NCBI GenBank assembly: GCA_023091665.1
Contig: JALJCQ010000007.1
Coordinates: 310,001-374,000 of the forward strand
Direction of reading: 5' to 3'
DNA from: Pythium myriotylum
Lineage: Eukaryota > Oomycota > Peronosporomycetes > Pythiales > Pythiaceae
DNA: 64,000 nt
Below the pieces are notes generated by a model, which saw nothing but the letters and a program-made list of their open reading frames with translations, was not told the DNA's origin and did no database searches. This document shows, piece after piece, positions 10,808 to 21,124 of the stretch. The position numbers and the translations under genes are program-made. Position 1 is the first letter of the stretch. Each line of letters starts with the position of its first letter.

Positions 10808-12289
10808 ATGGTCTCCAAGTTCCTCGTGCGAGGGCTCGGCTTCTTCAACGACGCCTACGACCTCTTCGTCATGAACGTCGTCAACGTCGTGCTCGCCGAG
10901 CAGCTGGGCGACGACGTCTACACGCCGGCGCTCAAGTCGAGCGTCTCGGCCGCCGCGCTCATCGGCGCCGTGCTCGGCCAGCTCGTCTTTGGCGTGCTCG
11001 CCGACCGCCTCGGCCGCCGACTCAACATGGTCATCACGTGCGTCATCCTCATCGTCGGCGGCCTGCTCTGCACGTTCGCGTACGGCGCGACGGCGACGCA
11101 GATGCTCTGGATGCTGGTCGTCGCGCGCGGCATTCTGGGCTTCGGCATTGGTGGAGAGTACCCTCTGTCAGCGTCGTCCTCAGCCGAAGACGCGACGTCC
11201 ATCGAAGACCGTAACCGCCGCGTCGCGACGACTTTCTCGCTGCAGGGCGTGGGCTCGCTCGCTGCTGCTGTCATGGGCGATGTGATGGTGCGCACGTTGG
11301 CGCCAGACCAGAAAGGCCTCAACGACCCGCGCGACCTGGAGATCGTGTGGCGCACACTGTTCGGCATTGGCGTCTTGCCGGCGCTCTTCGTCGTGTATTA
11401 TCGGTGCACCGCGGAGGAGACCGAGAGCTTCACGACCTCGACACTTAAGCTGGAAGGCGCTGCTGACGCCCGAGACTCTGCCACGTACGCGAGGCTCGCG
11501 CTGTCTCACTACGGCATGCGGCTCTTCGGCACGGCAGGCTCGTGGTTTCTTTTTGACGTCGTTTTTTACGCGCAGAACCTCTTCTCGGCGAGTATGCTCT
11601 CGGCTGTGGGTGTTGAGGAGGCGTCGCTCGCGGTCGTCACACGCCAGAACGTGTATGTCGCACTCATGGCGCTGCCCGGGTACTTCGCGGCCGTCTATTT
11701 TATCAACTCGCTTGGCCGCAAGCGCATGCAGCTGCAGGGCTTCGCGGTCATGTCGGTGATTTTCCTCGTGTTGGCCGTATGGTGGGAGTCGATTGAACGC
11801 AACACGACATCCTTTGTGCTGCTCTTCGGACTCGCGCTCTTCTTCTCCAATTTCGGACCGAATACGTCGACCTTCGTGTTGCCGGCCGAGATGTTTCCGA
11901 CTGCGATCCGTGCGAGTTGCCACGGATTCTCGGCGGCCATGGGCAAGGTCGGGGCCGCCGTGGGTTCGTATGGCTTTTCTCCGCTCGTTGAGATGAGCGG
12001 CGTCGGCTTCCACGGCGTGTTCCTGCTGTTCGCGATTATCTGTTGGCTCGCGCTGCCGCTGACACACTTTTGCGTGTTTGATAACAAGAGTTCGCTTGCA
12101 GAGTTGGATCGAGAGTTTGAGGCGATCCTGCAAGGAGAAGAAGCCCATGACGCGAGTGAGGAGGACGGACTCAAGAAGATCTCGGACACGGATCGACTAG
12201 TATCAACTACCAGTCCCAGCTCACAGGAGGAGCTCGACTTATCGACGACTTCAGCAATCAAGCTCTCACCAGTCAAAGGACAGTGGTAG
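10808..12289 (+). CDS. MFS phosphate:H+ symporter-like protein (PHS/Pht1 family), copy A
   Basis: 493 residues, twelve-helix MFS. Pht1/PHS signatures: G-F-F-N-D-A-Y-D-L-F in TM1, G-I-G-G-E-Y-P-L-S-A in TM4, G-T-A-G-S-W-F-L-F-D-V-V-F-Y-A-Q-N in TM7 and N-F-G-P-N-T-S-T-F-V-L-P-A-E-M-F-P-T followed by R-x-S-C-H-G-F-S-A-A. The W-x3-D-x3-Y spacing associated with phosphate binding is intact; the Asp of the canonical GGDYP motif is Glu. The first Met gives the family N terminus. Its 3' end is 55 bp from the convergent membrane-family member 4. The first 159 residues are identical to copy B at 42139-43632, with only a handful of synonymous base differences. Phosphate or a phospho-ester is the likely substrate. 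Confidence 0.88.
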   Translation: MVSKFLVRGLGFFNDAYDLFVMNVVNVVLAEQLGDDVYTPALKSSVSAAALIGAVLGQLVFGVLADRLGRRLNMVITCVILIVGGLLCTFAYGATATQMLWMLVVARGILGFGIGGEYPLSASSSAEDATSIEDRNRRVATTFSLQGVGSLAAAVMGDVMVRTLAPDQKGLNDPRDLEIVWRTLFGIGVLPALFVVYYRCTAEETESFTTSTLKLEGAADARDSATYARLALSHYGMRLFGTAGSWFLFDVVFYAQNLFSASMLSAVGVEEASLAVVTRQNVYVALMALPGYFAAVYFINSLGRKRMQLQGFAVMSVIFLVLAVWWESIERNTTSFVLLFGLALFFSNFGPNTSTFVLPAEMFPTAIRASCHGFSAAMGKVGAAVGSYGFSPLVEMSGVGFHGVFLLFAIICWLALPLTHFCVFDNKSSLAELDREFEAILQGEEAHDASEEDGLKKISDTDRLVSTTSPSSQEELDLSTTSAIKLSPVKGQW

Positions 12290-12344
12290 CTGATTGGCAG
12301 CGAATCCGCGTAAAGATAGTGTCGACGAATAGAGACCGTTGTGG

Positions 12345-13869
12345 CTACCATTGCTCCCACTGCTCAAAGTCAAACTTGAACGAAAAGTCAGTGCCTGTAG
12401 ATCCGCCAAGCAAGGAAATGAGATCTCAGTAACAGGAGCTATTCAGCAGCTCGCGTACCGTAATGGACTGTCGAGAAGTGCAAGATGATTGGCAGCCACG
12501 CGACCATCTTGGCCTGGATCGGTCGGCGGTTGCGTTCCACGACGAACGCGAGCAGCGTCGACGCCGAGAGGCCGTACCGGTACTTGAAGACAAAATGCAA
12601 GATCACGCACAAGAGGCCCTGCAGCAGCGAATAGAGCAGGATCGACGCCACAGCCGTCGATAGTTTGTCCCTATGGTGATAGAAATGCACGAGTTTCGTG
12701 TTGTAAAACGCGCCTTGGAACTGGCTCGCGACCAAAACAAAGACGCAATTTATCAGCGGCACGATGACTTCGTAGTATTCGAGTAGCGCGATCGTCTCAG
12801 CTGCCTGCATAAGCTGAAGGGCGTCACGAACGACGCGGGTTCTCATTTTGGAGCCTGGCCACGCCACGTTTTCAGTGGGGTCCACCGTAGGCATCGGTGA
12901 CACAATTGAGTTGGTGCCTCGCAGTGTTGGTAATCGATGGGCATTCAGAGAGGATAGAGCCCAGCTCACGATCTCTCGCTGAGGTACGGAGTGAGATTGG
13001 CGGCGGTCGAGTGTGAACTTGATGGAAGCGACTCCCTGGAGCACGTCGATCCCCATGACGATCGCCATGGCCACTTTCGATGGCGTTGACTACATGATGA
13101 TGGACTGGTAGAGCGAGGCGCAGATCTCGACGGCCGATACAACAGCGATATCGTGCTGGTCCTGGATGTGCCGTGTAACGTGCTCCAGCGCGAGCTTGAG
13201 CGCGTACTTGACAAGCGGGAAGAGAAGCGTGAGAGCAATCTGGGAAGCCTCGCTTACGTGGTCGAAGAGGATAGAGATCGAGGGGTAGATAAACACCTGT
13301 AGCATTTCGATTGAGCTTCCCATCTGGTTATACTGCAGCGCTTGCTTAAGGATCCCTTTGTAGAAGCAACGCGAACGCAGCACAAGCAGATGTGCAAGCG
13401 CCATGCTCGCGACCCAGAAGCTGGCGCCCACGAGCAACGCGAACGGTATCGGGAACCGCCAGACGCGGTAGACCTGCGAAACGATTCCGGCCTGAAAGGT
13501 GCCACAAAGCGCGGCCACGAGCACGGCATCGCGCCACGAGTACAACGACGACGGCACTTTGGCGAGCGTCGTGGTGATGACCACAGTTCCCCAGGCGATG
13601 GCCGCGTTGAGCATAAACACATGAGCGTAGGAGCCGACGGTCGGACCAACGTGAAGAGGTCGAAGTGGAAGCAGCCCAGGTAAGAGGGCAGCAAGCAAGC
13701 CAGGTAGCGGCACCGTCGCGAGCACCCACGCGATGCGCCAGGTGCTCGTGGCGGCCGCGTATTCGTGGAAGTCGAGGAACTTGCGCACGGAGAAACGTCC
13801 GCGCTGCGACGGCAGCACGCGCAACACGCGCTTTGGCCGGTCTTCCGACACTGGCACCACCGAAGCCAT
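12345..13869 (-). pseudogene. Membrane-family member 4, interrupted by one in-frame stop
   Basis: Exon 1 is 12459-13869, intron 12395-12458 (64 nt), exon 2 12345-12394 (50 nt) ending T-D-F-S-F-K-F-D-F-E-Q-W-E-Q-W. The frame is open across everything except a TAG at 13090-13092, where member 5 has CAG (Gln) in the motif Y-Q-[SA]-I-I-M-Q. Upstream (from ATG 13869) and downstream parts are in the same frame and all splice signals are intact, so the lesion is a single base change: a young pseudogene, a polymorphic null, a sequencing error or a read-through site. Landmarks: L-R-P-L-H-V-G-P-T-V-G-S-Y, W-R-F-P-I-P-F, R-H-I-Q-D-Q-H, L-L-E-Y-Y-E-V-I-V-P-L-I-N, R-R-P-I-Q-A-K. Convergent with the MFS gene ending at 12289. 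Confidence 0.75.
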
Positions 13870-14144
13870 CGATGTTCGTGTCAAACTAAGAGAAAAATTC
13901 AGCCGACAGTCGTCAGACAGCGGGCAGCGGGCAAATCCCTCCGAAAATAGGCGCTTTTTGCTGTTGACATCTGCGACGTGTGCCCATTTCTCCACGCTCG
14001 TTCGGTAGCCATCTCTCTTTGTTGCTATATTCCAGACCCATCCAGTCTAGAAATGGAATTAATCTCCTGAAGAGCTACCCACTCTTCTCTTAAAACCGGT
14101 TCCTTCCCTCTCGGAAAGAGCTCGCTCGAACAAGAGACGATTCG

Positions 14145-16302
14145 ATGACGGAGCCGCTCGAGAGCTCGGCGACGCTCGAGTTCCACGGCGTCGCCTACGT
14201 CGTGACGGTCTGCGTGCGCGAGCAGACGCTCGACGTGCAAGTCGAGGTCGACGGCGGCGAGAGCTGCTGGACCGCGCAGTTCCCGGCGCATTGTCGGTCT
14301 CCGTTAATGACACATGCCGATTCCTGGAAAGCCCGACTGATAAAGTGGGTCTTGGCGGTGGCAGATGTAGAGGACCTCACGCGCAAGACGGGCAACTACA
14401 AGCGCTTTCCGGTGTTCGTGAACATGCTGCTGTCCGCGATGACCCACCGCAGCGACGCGGTCTTTGTCGATCTGCTCACGACCGCCGATCTCGTGCGTTC
14501 GTGGTGGCTGGCTCGCTGTTATTGTTTTACACATCCAGGACTGAGTCGAAATGGCTATAGGAGCTCTATCGCAAGCGCAAGATGGGGAGACCCGGTACAC
14601 GGCAGTCGCCGAATGATTCGTTCGACAGCGACCGCTCGACGGCTGCGCAAAGCGCGAGCAAGCGGTTCCTGATCCTCACGTACGCCGTCGAGTTCGACCG
14701 CGTCCACTACCCGCTACCGCTCAATCTCGTGGACAAGCCGACGCCCGAGATCCTGCAGCGGACGATCCGGCGGCTGCGCCAGGCGCTCGCTACGCGTGAC
14801 GAGCCGACGAAAGATCTCGCGGAGGAGAACCGCGCGCTGCGAGAAGAGAACCGGTGCCTCAAGGCGACGCTCAAGTCATACTGTGGCCGCGAGCCGCCGC
14901 TTGAGAGCGATGAGAACGCCGGTGACGCCAAGAACGGCGTAATAGACTACAAGCGCGAGCTTGAGATGTCGATGCGTGAGCACAAAGAGCTGCTTGAGCT
15001 CTTCCAGCAGCTACGCGAGGAATCGAACACCAAGATCGCGCGACTCGAGGCCGAGAACAAGTGAGTGGTCCGCGGGTGCGCTTGTTGTCGAGTTTTTTTT
15101 TGTCTGATGATCAGATCGGCTCCTGTGCAGACTCCTCAAGCAAAGTCGAGAAGGTGGAGACCGAGGACGAGATCTCGACAGAGAGCGTGCTGACGCTCGG
15201 CGACGCGTGGTAAAGTAACTTTTTGTTTTAGCTCTTCATCTTGAACGGTGTGTTTTAATAGTCCCGCTTGATGCTTTTGAAGAGCGAAAGCAACGCCGCA
15301 GCACACGAAGCTCTCGTCCAATTGCAAGATTTGAAGAACCAGTTAGACGAGTCGCAACTTAAGAACAAAGAACTCCTGCGTCAGCTCGCGATCGCGAGAG
15401 CCAAAGCCGGCATGGTCAACAACCACAATTCGTCGTCTGGACGTCCTTCCCGCGGGCCAGGTGGTTCATCTCGATCGGCATCGAACGGCACGCCGTCCTC
15501 TTCGCGGCCGCTGAGACGAACGACGAGTCGTGATCGCTATGCCTCGAGCGAGGACGAGGACGAACGCACGAATGGCTATCAGTCTCCTGCAGGCGGAGCA
15601 CAGCAGCGCAGGGGATTTCGACGCTTTGATCCAACAGCGTACCAGCAAGAGCGAGAGCGCAAGCTACAGCAACGGTCGACTCAGCGGTCACCGTCTCCAT
15701 CTCAGAATACCGCCCGGACAAGACGTGTGTCTGGAGGAACCTATGCGAGCGGATACGCCTCGGACAGCTCAGCCGGCGGATACTCGTCTGCAGGATCGGA
15801 TGGCTCGAGGACATCGCGAGGCTCAGCCAGGTCGCGAGGTCGCTCGCGTGTGTCCTATCAACACCAGCGAGAGGCCGACGCGCGCTTGGCGTCGCCGCGA
15901 AACAAGCCACCGCCGCCAGACTCGCCGTTCAAATCGCCGCTGCCTCGGTCCAACGGCACAGCAAACCGAGCTCCGCCTCCACGAGGGCGAACGCCATCTC
16001 CAGCACGGTCAGCAAACGGGTCCGCGGCGGCGAAGCCTCTGTCTTCTCGTCGACCGCCGACACCAGACGCGAGCCGTCGGGTGCCTCAACGGTCGACGAC
16101 TACGACGGCGACACCCCAGAAGGCCAAGCCTCAAGCGAGGAAGCTCCAACGTCCGCCTGCTCTACTCGCCGATACATCGCTCGACTCGTTCAGCGACATT
16201 GACGACCGCCTCACAGCGCTCCAGCAGTTCCTGAAGCAAGCCAAGCAAGGCGGCTCGGCGGCCTCGACTACGACAACTGCGGCCGTCATCGCCGCCGAGT
16301 AG
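14145..16302 (+). CDS. CCDC61: CCDC61/VFL3-like centrosomal-basal body protein
   Basis: Five exons by splice consensus and homology: 14145-14292, 14365-14492, 14561-15060, 15131-15209, 15262-16302, giving 631 residues in one frame. The N-terminal head of the XRCC4-like fold is recognisable: W-x-x-x-F-x-A-x-Y-V-E-D-L-T-x-K-T-G-N-Y-K-x-F, then D-L-L-T-x-x-D-L-E-L and K-R-F-L-I-L-T-Y-x-V-E-F-D-R-V-H-Y-P-L-P-L. A coiled coil follows (about residues 165-300), then a Ser/Arg-rich region with R-F-D-P-T-A-[YF] and a short C-terminal helix D-I-D-D-R-L-T-A-L-Q-Q-F, both present in animal CCDC61. CCDC61/VFL3 organises basal-body-associated microtubules and rootlets, consistent with biflagellate zoospores. 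Convergent with the MYB gene, 121 bp away. Confidence 0.88.
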
Positions 16303-16423
16303 AACACCCAGTCCAAAAGAGCAAGAAGAGAAATGGGGAGGTGGACCGCGTCCAGAGAACTGTATTGTTTTGATTTCCTGTTTGGTATCCGAAAGGATGA
16401 GCGGCAAGAGGCCGAGCCAATTG

Positions 16424-17533
16424 TCACATCCACGAACTGCCGAAGATGAAGTCGTTCTCCCCGTCGTTGGACGCAGCGCTGGACGAATAGGTCGCTGTAG
16501 TCGCCAGGAAATCGACGCCGCTGCTCGTGGCAGTGTGAATTGGCTGATTAGAGTCTGTGCTATTGAAATGGCTCGGGTAGGAAGACAGTGCCTCCATCGG
16601 ATTCACAATCAACCACGGAGACTCGCCAACATCGGTTCGTCTTCTCTTTGAAGCTGCCGGGCTCCCCGACGAAGTGTACGGCAAGTGGCGGTGCTGCAGC
16701 CACTGCACGAGCTCGTCGTCTGTGGCCGTGGGGCTTGTGTAGAAGTCATCGCTACCACCACTGGTCGAATGGTGGGAATCATCGTGGAGAAGCTGGTCGA
16801 GCTTGGACATGGTGGAGCTCGCATACGAAGATGGATCCTTCCGCAGTGGAAAGGACGAAGATGATGAAGAAGAAGAGAACGAGGACGAAGACTGGGACGA
16901 CGAGCTGAGAGTGTGGCCTGGGAACGCGATGGGCAAGAACACGTTCTCGTGCTGATTCGACGGGTGCGGGTGGTGGTTTCTCCACGCCTCATCGTGCGAG
17001 TGCGGCGCTGGTTTTCGGCTCTTGGCCGCCGCGGCTTTGAGCGCCGACTTGGTCTGCTTTTGCAGATACTTTTGCGCGTGCGTGCGGATCTGCACGAGCG
17101 TGCGCGTGACCACGAGGCTCGAGATCTTTTTCCACGACTTGCCGTAGAGCCGCAGGCCTTCGAGGAAGAGCTCGTGTTCTTTCTTGGTCCAGCGGCCGAT
17201 CTGCGTGGTGCTACTGCTGCCACCGCTGGCGTCTTGGCTCGAGATTTCGTCCCGGTCGCCGTCCAGTGAGGCTGGCGGGGTGAGCACAGGCAGTGGCCGT
17301 GGAGGTGTGGATGCAGTCGAGTCGCTCTTGCGCTTATGGCTGCGCTTGGCCTCCTTTGGTCTTGCGACGGGCGTCGCGAGCACGGCTCCTCGCGCGTCGC
17401 CGTCCAGCTGCTTATCGTCAAAGGCCGAGGCAAAGTCACAGCCAAACTCGAAAGGCATGGCCTCGAGATCCGTCGGACCGAGCAGCAAGTCGTCGAGATC
17501 CTGGAACGCGGCGGACCGCGCGCTGTTGTTCAT
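16424..17533 (-). CDS. SHAQKYF-class single-repeat MYB-like transcription factor
   Basis: Single exon, 369 residues. One SANT/MYB repeat at about residues 112-163: G-R-W-T-K-K-E-H-E-L-F-L-E-G-L, Y-G-K-S-W-K-K-I-S and R-T-H-A-Q-K-Y-L, the last being the SHAQKYF-type third helix that reads DNA. A basic stretch K-R-S-H-K-R-K (63-69) before the repeat is a likely nuclear signal. The rest is low complexity, with a poly-Ser run (about residues 205-225) and acidic/aromatic patches that may activate transcription. This class is expanded in oomycetes and linked there to development and sporulation; targets here are unknown. Start at ATG 17533 is the first in frame. Confidence 0.85.
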   Translation of the reverse strand: MNNSARSAAFQDLDDLLLGPTDLEAMPFEFGCDFASAFDDKQLDGDARGAVLATPVARPKEAKRSHKRKSDSTASTPPRPLPVLTPPASLDGDRDEISSQDASGGSSSTTQIGRWTKKEHELFLEGLRLYGKSWKKISSLVVTRTLVQIRTHAQKYLQKQTKSALKAAAAKSRKPAPHSHDEAWRNHHPHPSNQHENVFLPIAFPGHTLSSSSQSSSSFSSSSSSSSFPLRKDPSSYASSTMSKLDQLLHDDSHHSTSGGSDDFYTSPTATDDELVQWLQHRHLPYTSSGSPAASKRRRTDVGESPWLIVNPMEALSSYPSHFNSTDSNQPIHTATSSGVDFLATTATYSSSAASNDGENDFIFGSSWM

Positions 17534-17967
17534 GGCAGCAGAGCACGAGAGTTTGCGAGCGAGCGACTCGGATGCGCAATGGCAATGCTCCGCTTTGGCC
17601 TGGCGAGGCCACTGCGCTCGAAATAAAGCGCCACGGACCGGCCCATGAAGCGCATCAAACCGCTATTTCAGCCCCTTGGGCGCCTCTCGTGGGCTAGGGA
17701 AGAGCACTTTATCTCCATGTATATATAGCCGAGACCCTCCCCCCTTCCTTCTCGCCAAATAAGGAGACCGTTGAGTCGGCAATCTGTGACGTGGTTCAAA
17801 CACGCTGATCCCGTGGCTTCCGATGCTGAAGTTTGGCTCGCACCGCCTCAGTTTCGTCCGTTTGGCATGGAAACTGGGGCTGGGATCCTCGCGTGCGTCA
17901 GGGTGGGCACCCGAGCCCACGCAGCTCGGTGCGATTGAGTAATCGGCCCAGTGGTAGGAGACTGAGA

Positions 17968-18444
17968 ATGGCTCTCGCTGGATACCGGAGCGGCTCGCCC
18001 CTACCGGACCGCACAGAAGCCCCCCTGGTCAGCCGCCTCCTCCGATTAGTCAAACGGGAGCTCATCCGTCCAGGCAGTGCTCCGGACATCTTGGTGGCAA
18101 GTAAAGAGAGGCATCAGGAGCGATCTGGCGCTCCCACCAAGATGGGGGGGTCGAATACGGTAATCAGAATGGAGACAACGAGTCAGTCGTGGCTGTCTGT
18201 GGATAGGAAGGAAGGAAGCTCGGTCAATACGGTAATCGCATCCCGTGATCGGGGCAAGAGCCAGTTGGCAAGGGACCGGATGTCCGTTGACGAGCTCACG
18301 ACGATTCCACCGCTGGCAGGAGCTCAAGTGGATGTGGAGGCATCCGCTGTCGCTGGCTCTGTCACCTCAACGGCGCTAGAGCCGGAGCTGTCTACGAAAA
18401 AGCCCAAGCGCGTCAAGTCGAGTCGAGCCTCGTCGAGGAGGTGA
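17968..18444 (+). CDS. Hypothetical basic protein, possible first exon of a spliced gene
   Basis: Frame of about 158 residues from ATG 17968 (open upstream to ATG 17833). It ends with a cluster K-K-P-K-R-V-K-S-S-R that looks like a nuclear localisation signal. A good donor (GTGAGC) occurs at 18441 with TTTCAG at 18487-18492, but splicing there reaches a stop after three codons, so the 3' structure is unresolved. No family recognised and codon composition is less biased than in neighbouring genes; it could be spurious. Confidence 0.3.
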   Translation: MALAGYRSGSPLPDRTEAPLVSRLLRLVKRELIRPGSAPDILVASKERHQERSGAPTKMGGSNTVIRMETTSQSWLSVDRKEGSSVNTVIASRDRGKSQLARDRMSVDELTTIPPLAGAQVDVEASAVAGSVTSTALEPELSTKKPKRVKSSRASSRR

Positions 18445-19443
18445 GCCCCTCGACGAGGCGAGTCCCACTTTGCGTGGTGGTTGCTGTTTCAGTGGGGGCT
18501 AGATAGATGACGTGCGACTCGCAACGAGTCGCTCGGTCGGCAGCGCGCAGCTGGCCCGCGAATCAATCAAGCAGGAGCCGCTTCCGACGCCTGCTGGGTC
18601 ACGCCACCCCCACCTTGCGAGGCTGCGCGAGGAAGCCGAGCCGCGCCAAGAAGCCCGGCCCGTCCACGGAACCGCTCCGCGCGGCTTCCTCGAAAGCAGG
18701 CGACGGAGGCGAAGCTGCCTTCTTTGAATGGATTCCTCCGGGAGGCGTGCTCGTCTAGTTTGCTAGACGTCTTGGTTTGCTCGCGCTGGCGCTGTCCTTT
18801 CGGGACGGACCGGCGCGCGTAATTGGCGTGAGTAGCGCTACGAGGACGATCGTCCTCCTCGGTTTGGGATGTGCCTTTCTCCTTCAAAAGGAAACCAGAG
18901 AGGTCGAGAGAAAGAAAGAGAGAGAAGCTCTATAGTAGGGCGTCTTATTCCTGAGACGACGAATCGGCCTTGGGAAGAGTGCTCTCTCTGTGAGTGTGGA
19001 ATGGTACGGTAGCAGAGACCGTGGGACGCGCGTCGTCACGCGTACGGATTCCCAGATGGCTGCACCGCGACCCACCAGGTGGATGCACGGATCCGAAGCA
19101 AGTGATATGCTCGAGAGTCGTACTGGCGGACTAGTAATCCACTTGGTCACCCTCGTGCCAGTTCCAACACGAGCTCAACTCGCGGGTTCGCCTCCTTGCT
19201 AAGACCACGACTCCAACTCATTCGAAAGGGTGGCTCGTTCGTGCACTCGCCAGCTGCATGGGCTTGGACGACGCCGCGGTTTTCCGTCTCTGCGTCTTGA
19301 TTCCTCGGCTTCTTCTCTACATCTTGGCGACGGCGCGCGCCTCCTTCTTCTGAACCGCGCTCCTCACAATCCCTCTCGCCCACGACGGACGTGTTTGGTG
19401 GGACTATAGTCGCGAGCCATCGAGCTCGAGCAGCGCCACCATA
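18445..19443. other. Intergenic, no supported gene
   Basis: Overlapping short frames on both strands lack any recognisable motif. The right end is the upstream region of the Cys/His-repeat gene. Confidence 0.4.
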
Positions 19444-19464
19444 CTCGCCATTACAGGATTTCCC
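19444..19464 (+). promoter_or_regulatory. Putative Inr+FPR core promoter
   Basis: CTCGCCATTACAGGATTTCC combines an initiator-like CCATT with a downstream ATTTCC flanking promoter region, about 25-40 nt before the ATG at 19486. Confidence 0.45.
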
Positions 19465-19485
19465 GCCGACAGCCCGCCGCCCGCG

Positions 19486-20604
19486 ATGAGCGCGCGACGC
19501 AATGGCAACCGCGCGCGCTGTCAGCACGACGGCTGCGAGAAGTTTGCGCAGACGCGAGGCCTCTGCAAGGCCCACGGCGGCGGCTCGCGCTGCCGCGACC
19601 CGAGCTGCAACAAGCTCGCGCAGAGCCGCGGGCTCTGCATAGCCCACGGCGGCGGCCGCCGCTGCCAGCACGACGGCTGCTCCAAGCTCGCGCAGAGCAA
19701 GGGCTTCTGCATCTCCCACGGCGGCGGCCGCCGGTGCACCGTGCCCAACTGCGAGAAGTTTTCCCAGGTCAAAGGGCGCTGCAAGTCCCACTCCAAGGTC
19801 GCCGACAACTCGGACCAGGAAGGCGACGACGGCGACGACACCGAGCCCGAGGACCGCCCCATGGCCTCGCCCACGCAGCTCGCGCACGCGGCCGCCGGCG
19901 ACCACGCCCAGCGCTTCCGCATCGACTACCTCTCGGCCCCGATGGCCGCGGCGCCGCGAGGCCACGAGCCGCTGCCGCTGCCGCCGCCGCGCAGCTTTGG
20001 ACTCAGCGCCGGCGTCGCGCCGCGCCAGCCGCTGCTGCCGCCGCGCGCGATGCTGCCGGGCGTCGGCAACCTCGAGAACTTCCACCAGCAGCCGACGTTC
20101 GACCCGAGCGAGCAGCAACTCCACAACCAGCACCACCACCAGCACCAGCACGCCATGGGCCGCTGGGAAGATCCGCACAAGCGCGTGCCGAGTCTGCGCT
20201 ACCCGTCCGACGACGAGCTCCCACCGCTCCCGTACTCGTACAACCTCCCGCCGTCGCGCGCCGTCTTCGAGGCCAAGCCGGACCAGTCCGACGAGGGCTT
20301 TGCGCTGCCGCGGCTCGCGCGGCCGCCCTCGGCCGGCGCGCTGCCCACCGTGAGCAGCATGCTCGCGGGCCAGCAAGACCACTTTGTGGGCCACAAGCAC
20401 GCCGAGCCCTCGGTCGAGCCGACGTCCATCCCGCTGCTTTCGTTCCTCAACAAGGACGCGAGCCAGTCGACGCGCGGCGCGTCCTGGGCCTCGACGACGG
20501 CCGCGCCCACCTCGACCTTCTCGACGCCGAGCCAGAGCGGCAGCCCGCCGCTGCCGAGTATCGTGCTGCCGCCGCTCTCGCGCAGCAACCCGAACCTGCG
20601 GTAG
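19486..20604 (+). CDS. WRKY19-like Cys/His tandem-repeat protein
   Basis: 372 residues. Four tandem repeats of about 24-25 residues cover residues 12-107, each of the form C-x4-C-x-K-x-[AS]-Q-x-[RK]-G-x-C-x-x-H-G-G-G; the fourth ends K-S-H-S-K without the triple Gly. This is the Cys/His repeat found N-terminal to WRKY domains in proteins annotated WRKY19-like and present as stand-alone proteins in oomycetes; no WRKYGQK is present here. The spacing suggests zinc binding. An acidic stretch (S-D-Q-E-G-D-D-G-D-D-T-E-P-E-D) follows, then a long Pro/Gln/His-rich tail, probably disordered. Likely nuclear, possibly transcriptional; function inferred from the repeat only. Starts at ATG 19486, downstream of an Inr-like site. 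Confidence 0.8.
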   Translation: MSARRNGNRARCQHDGCEKFAQTRGLCKAHGGGSRCRDPSCNKLAQSRGLCIAHGGGRRCQHDGCSKLAQSKGFCISHGGGRRCTVPNCEKFSQVKGRCKSHSKVADNSDQEGDDGDDTEPEDRPMASPTQLAHAAAGDHAQRFRIDYLSAPMAAAPRGHEPLPLPPPRSFGLSAGVAPRQPLLPPRAMLPGVGNLENFHQQPTFDPSEQQLHNQHHHQHQHAMGRWEDPHKRVPSLRYPSDDELPPLPYSYNLPPSRAVFEAKPDQSDEGFALPRLARPPSAGALPTVSSMLAGQQDHFVGHKHAEPSVEPTSIPLLSFLNKDASQSTRGASWASTTAAPTSTFSTPSQSGSPPLPSIVLPPLSRSNPNLR

Positions 20605-20634
20605 TCGCCGCCGCTTGCTCCATGCCTCGCTCCT

Positions 20635-20638
<4 letters not shown>

Positions 20639-20671
<33 letters not shown>
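20639..20671. repeat. (CT)16 microsatellite in the 3' region
   Basis: Sixteen uninterrupted CT units about 35 bp after the stop codon of the Cys/His-repeat gene; likely in its 3' UTR and length-polymorphic. Confidence 0.95.
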
Positions 20672-20675
<4 letters not shown>

Positions 20676-21124
20676 TCGCTCCTCTCCTCCCAGTTTTACG
20701 TGTATCGGCCCGCGCTGCAGACGGCCTATTTAACACCCCAATTGAATGCAATTGCCGTTAACGCTTTATCCATTCCGGTCGCCCCTGCTCCCTTTCTTCC
20801 CCCCTCACGCAGTGTAGCTCTTCATCGCGCTGTCTTCTTCCTTCTCCATGACAGAGAGCTGGTCGGTGGAACATGGCTACATTGGAGGGTCGTTGGGTTG
20901 TGTCGTTTCCCCTATTATAGTACATTAAACGGACCTAAAGTAGGACGATAGAAAAATCGACATTGTCGACAATTGTCGACATGCCTTCCCCCCGTGATTG
21001 GCTCTGGACACAGTTGGTGTACTCGTGGTGTGGTAGATCCCCTCGCGAAACTCCCGGCCAACGGATCTTGCGCGAGCAGCTCACAAGCCCGAACGCAAAG
21101 CCCATTGCAAAGCAGCAAGCAGCC

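Noticed and set aside
19147..20751. 534-codon frame antisense to the Cys/His-repeat gene
   Set aside because: Arg/Ala/Val-rich shadow of a GC3-biased gene; the sense strand has clear repeated domains and a promoter-like site.
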